A DNA stretch of 21,735 bases from an uncultured bacterium. GTDB lineage: Bacteria > Patescibacteriota > Saccharimonadia > Saccharimonadales > Saccharimonadaceae. Made by a program: the position numbers and the translations under genes. The stretch spans positions 1 to 21,735 of the forward strand of contig CAIOSL010000071.1 in assembly GCA_903861015.1 (NCBI GenBank), written 5' to 3'. The number at the start of each line of letters is the position of its first letter. Positions within the stretch are counted from its first letter, which is position 1. Positions 7,869-14,465 of this stretch are shown piece after piece. The notes below the pieces were generated by a model that had not been told where the DNA came from, did no database searches, and was given only the letters and a program-made list of their open reading frames with translations.

Positions 7869-8387
7869 ATGATCCCAAAAACTGATCCAACGATTGATAA
7901 TCTGCATAAAATAGCCGAACACCTGCAACAGGCTCGTTTGGATTATATTGCGTTGCAATCGTCGACCCACATTGTCGACAAGAACCGGTTTATATCGGCC
8001 ATTGCGCGCAAACTATTCAGTCGTGACTGGAAGCCGCAACTTGTTACCGAAAAATCGCTCAAATCTTTAGAAAGTGAAATCGGCGCCAAGATCTTTGGAG
8101 TGGTCAAACCGGGTGAACGACGCGAATTTTTTAACGACAATCAATCCAGTTGGTTCTTTCATCAAGAAATCACTGACGTCAGTCATACGTCGCGATCGGT
8201 AACTTTGCACTACGAAGTTAATGACAACGGTATTCTGCGTGTTAATACGCTTAATGGCAGTATGGAATGCGTCCAGGTAGCGGGGCAAGAATTGGATAAT
8301 TTTATCCAGGCGACCAATATATATTACAGCATAGTAATGCGCCAACTTTACAAAATCGACCCAGTCTCGGGTAAAAAACTTCAATAA
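7869..8387 (+). CDS. Uncharacterised 172-residue cytoplasmic protein
   Basis: I do not recognise this protein. It has no signal peptide or membrane segment. The N-terminal third is helical and charged (IDNLHKIAEHLQQARLDYIA); the central part is beta-rich (SRSVTLHYEVNDNGILRV) and the last 40 residues look helical. Candidate conserved residues are the aromatic pair in SSWFFHQEITD and the KPGERREFF turn. The start at 7869 is preferred over the in-frame ATG at 7836, which would overlap tatD by 26 nt and add 11 residues. The gap to tatD is 7 nt. A TAAAAT at 7852-7857, 11 nt before the ATG, might also drive it separately. It precedes the iscS promoter. Confidence 0.75.
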   Translation: MIPKTDPTIDNLHKIAEHLQQARLDYIALQSSTHIVDKNRFISAIARKLFSRDWKPQLVTEKSLKSLESEIGAKIFGVVKPGERREFFNDNQSSWFFHQEITDVSHTSRSVTLHYEVNDNGILRVNTLNGSMECVQVAGQELDNFIQATNIYYSIVMRQLYKIDPVSGKKLQ

Positions 8388-8391
8388 CCGT

Positions 8392-8397
8392 TATAAT
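8392..8397 (+). promoter_or_regulatory. -10 element for the iscS operon, 6 nt before the GTG start
   Basis: A perfect TATAAT hexamer lies 6 nt before the GTG at 8404. No -35 or TG extension was found. The intervening sequence is only T and A, with no Shine-Dalgarno sequence. The predicted transcription start falls on the start codon, which implies a leaderless mRNA beginning with GTG. Confidence 0.55.
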
Positions 8398-8403
8398 TAA
8401 AAA

Positions 8404-9561
8404 GTGACACATAATCAGCTTATTTATCTTGATCATGCTGCTGCCACACCGCTAGACCCTCGGGTTCTATCGGCGATGCAGCCTTATTTTAGTGATCAAT
8501 TTTATAATCCATCTAGTCCGTATGCGCCAGCCGTGGCGGTACGTCGCGCCTACGAACAAGCCAGGCACGATTTGGCGACGGCGATTGGGGGCAAACCTGG
8601 CGAAATTATTATTACGGCTGGTGCAACCGAGTCGATTAATATGGCGTTTAATGGTGCTAGCGGCCATGTCGTAACGGACAATATTGAGCATCATGCGGTT
8701 TTAAACAGCGCCAAGGTCCGTGATCATACGATAGTGTCGGCCGATATACGTGGTTTTGTGCCGGTCCTGGCGGTCAAGTTGGCAATACGGAACGACACGC
8801 AATTGGTCAGCATTGCGCTAGCCAACAACGAACTGGGTACGGTGCAGCCGATTCGTGATATTGCTCAGGTTATAAAAGACGAAAGACAATCGCGTTTGAT
8901 GCGCGGCGACAAGACACCGATTTATTTGCACTGCGATGCGTCGCAAGGTGTCGGTCAGTTAGATGTTAATGTGGCGCGGTTGGGCATCGATATGCTGACG
9001 ATTAACTCGGGCAAGATTTATGGGCCAAAACAAGTTGGTCTGCTGTGGACGGCTAGCCACGTGTTATTAACGCCATTAATTGTTGGCGGCGGACAAGAGC
9101 GGGGTTTGCGCAGCGGAACCGAAAACGTGGCCGGGGTGATTGGCTTTGCGAAAGCGTTGCAGCTGGTGACGACACATCGCAAATACGAGGCCGAGCGACT
9201 GGCGGATTTGCGAGATGGTTTGCAAGCGATTTTGGTGGCAGCTTTTCCGGAGGCAGTAGTGTCGGGTCATCAAAAACATCGTTTGGCTGGTCATTTGCAC
9301 ATTGCTTTTCCGGGGTTGGACGGCGAGCGGCTGGTATTTCTTTTGGAAGCCAAGGGGGTTCTGGTGTCGACCGGCAGTGCTTGCGCGGCCAACAAGGGCA
9401 CGCGGTCGCACGTTTTGACGGCGATTGGTTTAAGTGACGAGGTGGCCGATGGCAGTATTCGAATTACCCTAGGGCATTTGTCGGATGTTGCCAATATTGA
9501 CTTGGCCGGACAAATTGTTATCGATACGGTAACCCAAGAATACGCAAGGCTAAAGCGATGA
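8404..9561 (+). CDS. iscS: Cysteine desulfurase (IscS/NifS family)
   Basis: PLP enzyme that takes sulfur from cysteine and holds it as a persulfide for transfer to acceptors. It has 385 residues and a GTG start that places YLDHAAATPLDPRV at the N-terminus as in the family. Visible motifs: ATESIN, DNIEHHAV, NNELGTVQPI, HCDASQGVGQLD, the PLP lysine K204 in NSGKIYGPK, RSGTENVAG, and the sulfur-carrying C327 in STGSACAANKG. The residue before the PLP lysine is Gly, where IscS and NifS usually have His. It overlaps the DUF218 gene by ATGA and lies two genes before mnmA, so the likely sulfur acceptor is MnmA. No scaffold gene (iscU or sufU) is in the window. The exact subfamily is uncertain. Confidence 0.94.
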   Translation: MTHNQLIYLDHAAATPLDPRVLSAMQPYFSDQFYNPSSPYAPAVAVRRAYEQARHDLATAIGGKPGEIIITAGATESINMAFNGASGHVVTDNIEHHAVLNSAKVRDHTIVSADIRGFVPVLAVKLAIRNDTQLVSIALANNELGTVQPIRDIAQVIKDERQSRLMRGDKTPIYLHCDASQGVGQLDVNVARLGIDMLTINSGKIYGPKQVGLLWTASHVLLTPLIVGGGQERGLRSGTENVAGVIGFAKALQLVTTHRKYEAERLADLRDGLQAILVAAFPEAVVSGHQKHRLAGHLHIAFPGLDGERLVFLLEAKGVLVSTGSACAANKGTRSHVLTAIGLSDEVADGSIRITLGHLSDVANIDLAGQIVIDTVTQEYARLKR

Positions 9562-10163
9562 TCCATAAAGCCTTAAGTTTGATTGTTTTGCTGGTTGTAG
9601 TGACAATTGGCCTAACGATTTATTTGCAACCCAACGACCTGGACAAATGTGCGCTGGCGCCGGGCAGCGATGCCAAATGTGCGATGGCCGATGCAATTGT
9701 GGCGGTTAGTGGCGGCGACACTGGCGCCAGGACCAAACAGGCGGTTGACCTGTACAAAAAAGGTTGGTCGAAAACTTTGATATTTTCTGGTGCCGCCCAA
9801 GACAAATCCGGCCCCAGCAACGCCGCCGCTATGAAGGCGCTGGCTGTGGCCGACGGAGTTGATGCTGGCGATATTTATCTGGACGAATATTCGGCCACTA
9901 CCCAGCAAAACGCCGAAAACAGCCAGACGATTTTTGAAAGCCGCAGTATAAAAAACGTGATTTTGGTGACATCGGGCTATCATCAACGGCGAGCCAGTTT
10001 GGAATTTAATAAGCGAACTCACGGGGTGATTATTCGCAATAGTCCAGTTTTGACCGATAGCGACTGGTCGTATTGGTGGTGGACCAATCCGCATGGCTGG
10101 TGGCTGGCCTTGTCGGAATCGGCTAAAATAGTAGTGTTTTATGTAACGGGGATATGGTCATGA
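9558..10163 (+). CDS. DUF218 (YdcF/SanA-like) membrane-anchored protein
   Basis: 201 residues. A single N-terminal membrane segment (about 5-22, ALSLIVLLVVVTIGLTIYL) is followed by a DUF218-type alpha/beta domain. Its core begins DAIVAVSGG (residues 45-53) and continues with AVDLYKKGWSKTLIFSGA, DEYSATTQQNAEN, and NVILVTSGYHQRRA, all typical of the family. Family members have been linked to envelope functions, but no reaction is firmly assigned. The ATG overlaps the iscS stop (ATGA, 9558-9561), with AAGG 8 nt upstream as a possible ribosome site; its own stop overlaps the mnmA ATG the same way. Why an envelope protein sits between two tRNA-thiolation genes is not evident. Confidence 0.88.
   Translation: MIHKALSLIVLLVVVTIGLTIYLQPNDLDKCALAPGSDAKCAMADAIVAVSGGDTGARTKQAVDLYKKGWSKTLIFSGAAQDKSGPSNAAAMKALAVADGVDAGDIYLDEYSATTQQNAENSQTIFESRSIKNVILVTSGYHQRRASLEFNKRTHGVIIRNSPVLTDSDWSYWWWTNPHGWWLALSESAKIVVFYVTGIWS
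10148..10151 (+). promoter_or_regulatory. Shine-Dalgarno-like GGGG fixing the mnmA start
   Basis: GGGG is 8 nt before the ATG at 10160 and only 2 nt before the alternative ATG at 10154. It therefore favours 10160, which also gives an ATGA overlap with the DUF218 stop. Confidence 0.5.
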
Positions 10164-11206
10164 ATTCAAATAAAAAAGTTTATGTTGGAATGAGCGGTGG
10201 AGTCGATTCGTCATTGTCGGCGGCTTTGTTAATTGAACAAGGCTACGACGTAGCTGGTGTTTATATGAAAAACTGGACCCAGGATTTACCGGGTGTTAAA
10301 TGCCCGTGGGCGGACGATTTGGCGGACGCCAAGCGGGTGGCAGTTAACTTGGGGATCGATTTTAAAGTCTTTGATTTTGAAAAAGAATACAAGCAAAAAG
10401 TCGTTGATTATATGATCGACGAATACAAAAACGGCCGCACGCCCAACCCGGACATTATGTGTAACCAAGAAGTTAAATTTAGGTTGTTTTTGGACGCGGC
10501 CCTGGCCGATGGCGCCGACATGATCGCAACTGGCCATTACGCCCAGGTTGAAGGCAATCGGTTATTGAGGGCGGTTGACGATAACAAAGATCAAACATAT
10601 TTTTTGTATCGCGTCACCGGCCAGGCTATGTCAAAAACCTTGTTTCCGGTCGGTGGTTTTACTAAACCAGTTGTACGTCAAATGGCGGCCGAGCGGGGCC
10701 TGTCGACGGCGGCCAAAAAAGATTCGCAGGGAATTTGTTTTGTCGGTCAAATCGGTATCCGCGAGTTTTTGAGTATTTATGTCGACCAAAAACCAGGGCC
10801 GATTGTCGACAAAAACAGCCAAAAAGTTCTGGGTTATCATGATGGAGCGATTTTTTACACATTGGGTCAGCGTCATGGCCTTGAACTGGGCGGCGGTTTG
10901 CCATATTACGTCGTTGGTAAGGATATGGCAAAAAACGAGGTCTACGTGACGACCGATCTGAACGACGAAACACTGTGGCGTAAAAAAATTAGTTTGGCTA
11001 GTATCCATTGGATCAACCAAGCGCCAAGTATTGGCCGTTATCAAATTAGGGTGCGTCACCGCGCGCCACTGGTTTGGGCGAACCTGTCGTATGTTGATAA
11101 TAATGTCGAGCTAGAACTTGATAGCCCGGAACGGGCAATTGCACCTGGTCAATCGGTTGTTATTTATGACGGCCAAGAGTGTTTGGGCGGCGGAATAATA
11201 GTTTAG
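10160..11206 (+). CDS. mnmA: tRNA-specific 2-thiouridylase MnmA
   Basis: Forms 2-thiouridine at wobble position U34 of tRNAs for Lys, Glu and Gln: ATP adenylates the uridine and a persulfide then supplies sulfur. It has 348 residues. The PP-loop motif SGGVDS is at 12-17. The two catalytic cysteines are C101 (NPDIMCNQEVKF) and C193 (GICFVGQIGIREF). The family motif ATGHYA and the C-terminal beta-barrel region (VRHRAP to the end, with GQSVVIYDG) are present, so it looks intact. It overlaps the preceding stop by ATGA and shares an operon with iscS, which fits direct sulfur transfer from desulfurase to MnmA as known for Bacillus YrvO-MnmA. Confidence 0.96.
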   Translation: MNSNKKVYVGMSGGVDSSLSAALLIEQGYDVAGVYMKNWTQDLPGVKCPWADDLADAKRVAVNLGIDFKVFDFEKEYKQKVVDYMIDEYKNGRTPNPDIMCNQEVKFRLFLDAALADGADMIATGHYAQVEGNRLLRAVDDNKDQTYFLYRVTGQAMSKTLFPVGGFTKPVVRQMAAERGLSTAAKKDSQGICFVGQIGIREFLSIYVDQKPGPIVDKNSQKVLGYHDGAIFYTLGQRHGLELGGGLPYYVVGKDMAKNEVYVTTDLNDETLWRKKISLASIHWINQAPSIGRYQIRVRHRAPLVWANLSYVDNNVELELDSPERAIAPGQSVVIYDGQECLGGGIIV

Positions 11207-11231
11207 TTGTTCTGGTACGCTTACGAAAAAA

Positions 11232-11240
11232 TGTTATAAT
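11232..11240 (+). promoter_or_regulatory. Extended -10 promoter for alaS
   Basis: TGT-TATAAT (11232-11240) is a perfect extended -10. The ATG at 11250 lies 9 nt after it, with no Shine-Dalgarno sequence, so a leaderless transcript is predicted. No good -35 was found, as expected if the TG extension compensates. Confidence 0.62.
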
Positions 11241-11249
11241 AACAGATAT

Positions 11250-13148
11250 ATGAATGCCCAACAAATTAGAAACGCCTACCTAGAGTTTTTTAAAGAACGT
11301 GGTCACACAATCATTCCACGTGCCAAGCTAATTCCGCAAAACGATCCGTCAACTTTGTTTACTGGCAGCGGCATGCAGCCGTTACTACCTTATTTGTTGG
11401 GCGAAACTCACCCGGAAGGTGTGCGTTTGACCGACAGCCAAACTTGTTTGCGAGCACAGGATATCGATGACGTTGGTGACAATCGCCATACGACTGTCTT
11501 TGAAATGGTGGGCAACTGTAGTTTGGGCGATTACTTTAAAGAGCAACAAATTCGTTGGTTTTTTGAATTTTTGACCGATAAAGTTGGCTTGGATCCAAAC
11601 AAAATTTACGTTACGGCATTTATTGGTGATGAAAAGCACGGCATTCCACGTGATGACGAGGCGGCCAATATTTGGCAAAAAGTCTTTGCCGAAAAGTGTA
11701 TCGAGGCCAAAATTGTCGAGATTGGTAGCCAGGCGGACGGTAATCGGCGCGGTATCAAACCGGGCGAACGAATCTTCTTTTATGATGATGGCGAGAACTG
11801 GTGGAGTCGTGGCGGCGGTTTGAACAAAACTCCGATTGGTGATCCATGTGGGCCGGACAGCGAAGTCTTTTATGACTTTGGCCCCGAAAACCACGCCGAA
11901 GGTTTTGGTTTGGCTCATCCAGCCAGCGACAGCGGTCAGTTTATGGAAATCGGCAACCAGGTTTTTATGCAATATCGACGCATGGAAGATGGCAGTTTTG
12001 CGCCACTAGCCAAGCAAAACGTTGACTTTGGTGGTGGGCTAGAGCGCATTGCGGCAGCCCGGATCAACAATTCGGACGTCTTTAGGATCAGCGTTATGTG
12101 GCCGATTATCGAGAAGTTACAACAGTTAAGTGGCAAAAATTACGAAAGCCACACTCAAAGTATGCGTGTTATCGCCGACCACTTGCGTGCCGCCACTTTT
12201 TTGGCGGTTGACGGTGTTCGCCCAGCTAACAAAGAGCAAGGTTATGTCATGCGCCGACTGTTGCGCCGCGCGATTCGTTTTGCCTTTGATTTGGGGATCG
12301 AGCAAAACTTCCTGCAAGAAGTTGTACCGGTTATTGCCGACCTGTACGCCAACGACTATCCCGAAGTTGCCGCTCAGCGCGAAGAAGTTGTCACAGTCTT
12401 GGTTCGTGAAGAAAAAGCTTTCCGCCAGACATTACAAAAAGGTCTGCGCGAGCTAGCTAAGTTTGCCGCAGATGGTTTGACCGGGGCTGAATTATTTGCG
12501 CTTTATGACACCTATGGGTTTCCGGTTGAATTATCGACCGAAGAGGCTTTCAAGCAAAATATTACGTTATCCGATAATTGGCGATCAGAATTTGACGGCA
12601 AAATGGCCGAACAGCGAATGCGCAGCCAAACCGCTACCAAAGGCACGTTTAAGGGTGGTTTAGGTGGCCAAACGATTGAGTTTAAAAAGTATCATACGGC
12701 AACCCACCTGATGGGACAGGCTTTGCGTTTGGTTTTGGGTGACGATGTTGCTCAACGAGGCAGCAATATTACCGAAGAGCGTTTGCGTTACGACTTTTCG
12801 TACCCCGAGAAAGTTACGGCCGAACAGTTAAAGCAAGTCGAAGACATTGTTAACGAACAAATCGACAAAGATCTAAAAGTTAGCTTTGCCGAATATCCAA
12901 CCAAGGTTGCCCTGGAAGATCTGGGTGCATACGGCGAATTTGGCGATCGTTATGGTGATACGGTCAAGGTTTACAAAATGATTGCCGATGGCGCCGACAA
13001 ACCTTTTAGTTTTGAAGTTTGTGGTGGCCCTCATGTCGATCATACGGCGCAACTGGCCGAGGGCGGCAATCACTTCAAGATTATTAAAGAAGAAGCCTCT
13101 AGCGCCGGTGTTCGCCGAATCAAAGCGGTCTTAACGAAAAGCAGATAA
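11250..13148 (+). CDS. alaS: Alanyl-tRNA synthetase, compact form
   Basis: Class II synthetase charging tRNA-Ala, with a domain that hydrolyses mischarged Ser- and Gly-tRNA-Ala. It has 632 residues against about 850-900 in typical bacteria. The catalytic domain (from MNAQQIRNAYLEFF, with FTGSGMQPLLPYLLG and RHTTVFEMVGNCSLGD) and the helical tRNA-recognition domain (to about 465) are complete. The editing site is present: HTATH (482-486) and C591GGPH595. From MRSQTATKGTFKGG the sequence runs directly into HTATH, so the roughly 100-residue beta-barrel usually found between them is absent. It stops soon after SSAGVRRIKAV, without the coiled coil and C-Ala (DHHA1) domain. The frame is uninterrupted and the next promoter begins 35 nt later, so this is a natural short form and not a frameshift. 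Confidence 0.96.
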   Translation: MNAQQIRNAYLEFFKERGHTIIPRAKLIPQNDPSTLFTGSGMQPLLPYLLGETHPEGVRLTDSQTCLRAQDIDDVGDNRHTTVFEMVGNCSLGDYFKEQQIRWFFEFLTDKVGLDPNKIYVTAFIGDEKHGIPRDDEAANIWQKVFAEKCIEAKIVEIGSQADGNRRGIKPGERIFFYDDGENWWSRGGGLNKTPIGDPCGPDSEVFYDFGPENHAEGFGLAHPASDSGQFMEIGNQVFMQYRRMEDGSFAPLAKQNVDFGGGLERIAAARINNSDVFRISVMWPIIEKLQQLSGKNYESHTQSMRVIADHLRAATFLAVDGVRPANKEQGYVMRRLLRRAIRFAFDLGIEQNFLQEVVPVIADLYANDYPEVAAQREEVVTVLVREEKAFRQTLQKGLRELAKFAADGLTGAELFALYDTYGFPVELSTEEAFKQNITLSDNWRSEFDGKMAEQRMRSQTATKGTFKGGLGGQTIEFKKYHTATHLMGQALRLVLGDDVAQRGSNITEERLRYDFSYPEKVTAEQLKQVEDIVNEQIDKDLKVSFAEYPTKVALEDLGAYGEFGDRYGDTVKVYKMIADGADKPFSFEVCGGPHVDHTAQLAEGGNHFKIIKEEASSAGVRRIKAVLTKSR

Positions 13149-13166
13149 TATTAACCGACTATAACC

Positions 13167-13197
13167 ATAACCTCTATTAGTATATAATGGAGGTTAT
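13167..13197 (+). promoter_or_regulatory. Inverted repeat spanning -10 and Shine-Dalgarno immediately before the FtsA-like start
   Basis: ATAACCTCTATT (13167-13178) pairs with AATGGAGGTTAT (13186-13197) as a 12-bp stem with one G-U pair and a 7-nt loop. The right arm contains GGAGG (13189-13193) and ends one base before the ATG. The -10 hexamer lies across the loop and right arm. In a transcript reading through from alaS the hairpin would mask the ribosome site; as DNA it could be an operator. A terminator is less likely because no T tract follows. Confidence 0.55.
13183..13188 (+). promoter_or_regulatory. -10 element for the FtsA-like operon
   Basis: TATAAT ends 9 nt before the ATG at 13198. 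Initiation from it would start at about 13195-13198 and exclude the GGAGG. No -35 consensus or TG extension was seen. Confidence 0.5.
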
Positions 13198-14463
13198 ATG
13201 GTATTTGATAAGCTTCGCAAATCTCGAACTCTTAATTCGGCCAGTGACTACATTGGGGCGCTGGATATTGGCACCGAGTATGTCAAGGCGCTAATCGCCA
13301 AATTAGACGACGATCACTTGACTATCGTTGGGGTGGGGCGGGCTCATCAACAACTGAGCGATATGTACGCTGGTGCAATTGCTGATATATCTGGCGTGGT
13401 GCGCAACTGCGAAGTCGCCTTGTCGGAGGCCGAGGATCAGGCAAAAGTTCAAGCCAAGCGAGTGGTAATTGGTATTGCTGGCGAACTAGTCAAAGGTGTA
13501 ACCAATACGATTCGTTACCGTCGTCCACAGCCGGATCGAGCGCTGGATACTGCCGAGATGGAATTTATTATCGAGAAAGTTCAAGAGCGGGCTCAGGCCA
13601 AGGCTCAAAAGCAAATCGCTCTCGAGACCGGTAATGCTGATGTTGAAATCAAATTGGTCAACAGCGCATTGGTCAGCATTCATATTGATGGTTACAAAGT
13701 CAGCAACCCCATCGGTTTTCAGGGGCATGATGTAGCGGTTCAGATCTATACTGCATTTGCACCAATGGTGCATATTAGCGCTCTAGAGCGTGTGGCCGAC
13801 GAATTATCACTTGAACTGTTGGCGGTAGCGGCCGAGCCGTTTGCGGTTAGCCGCAGTGTACTGGGGACCGATGCCAACAGTAATTTTACGGCAATATTGG
13901 CCGATGTTGGTGGCGGTACGACTGACATTGCAGTGGTCAACGATGGCGGTGTCGAAGGTACCAAGATGTTTGGTATTGGTGGTCGCAGTTTTACGCACAC
14001 AATCGCTAGCGAACTAGATTTGTCATACAGCGAGGCCGAAAAACTAAAACTCAATATCGAAAATTCTAAACTCAAGCCAACGGTCGCCAAAGAGGCTAAT
14101 GACGCTATCGACAAGACCTTGGAGGTTTGGATTGCTGGTGTTGAATTGGCCCTCGGCGAGTTTAGTTCGGCCGATCATTTGCCGAATCGAATTTTGCTTT
14201 GTGGTGGCGGTGCTAGCCTAACCAAGCTAGTCGAGGCCTTACAAAAACAAGACTGGCATCATGATTTGCCATTTACCAAAAAACCAACCGTTCATCTGAT
14301 AAAACCATCCGAAGTCGCTGGCATAACCGATCAAACCGACATGGTCACCGATCACACCTTTATTACTGCCATGGGCCTGCTGCGAGTTGGCTATGATACA
14401 ATTATAGGCAGCAGTGGTAGCGATACCATCAAAGACAAACTCAACCGGATCCTCAGGATATAA
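13198..14463 (+). CDS. FtsA/PilM-family actin-like ATPase (probably FtsA)
   Basis: Actin-fold ATPase of 421 residues in the cytoplasm. Phosphate-1 motif: ALDIGTEYVKAL (21-32). Phosphate-2 motif: DVGGGTTDIAV (236-246). Adenosine motif: LLCGGGASL (333-341). Between them, residues about 105-190 form the inserted subdomain typical of FtsA and PilM in place of actin subdomain 1B. The C-terminus, DTIKDKLNRILRI, could be an amphipathic membrane-binding helix like that of FtsA. FtsA tethers FtsZ to the membrane; PilM binds the cytoplasmic tail of PilN in type IV pili. The next gene encodes a membrane protein with a large cytoplasmic N-terminus 2 nt downstream, a PilM-PilN-like arrangement. The window has no ftsZ and no pilus machinery, so I leave the symbol open. 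Confidence 0.85.
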   Translation: MVFDKLRKSRTLNSASDYIGALDIGTEYVKALIAKLDDDHLTIVGVGRAHQQLSDMYAGAIADISGVVRNCEVALSEAEDQAKVQAKRVVIGIAGELVKGVTNTIRYRRPQPDRALDTAEMEFIIEKVQERAQAKAQKQIALETGNADVEIKLVNSALVSIHIDGYKVSNPIGFQGHDVAVQIYTAFAPMVHISALERVADELSLELLAVAAEPFAVSRSVLGTDANSNFTAILADVGGGTTDIAVVNDGGVEGTKMFGIGGRSFTHTIASELDLSYSEAEKLKLNIENSKLKPTVAKEANDAIDKTLEVWIAGVELALGEFSSADHLPNRILLCGGGASLTKLVEALQKQDWHHDLPFTKKPTVHLIKPSEVAGITDQTDMVTDHTFITAMGLLRVGYDTIIGSSGSDTIKDKLNRILRI

Positions 14464-14465
14464 AT

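Noticed and set aside
11385..11972. 195-codon open frame on the - strand inside alaS
   Set aside because: It is antisense to a strongly conserved synthetase, has no promoter or ribosome site, and its protein resembles nothing known. The same applies to long - strand frames at 910-1383 and 9612-10094.
12601..12720. Frameshift or deletion in alaS to explain the missing barrel
   Set aside because: The frame runs without a break into the conserved editing motif, and no barrel-like sequence is found in other frames.
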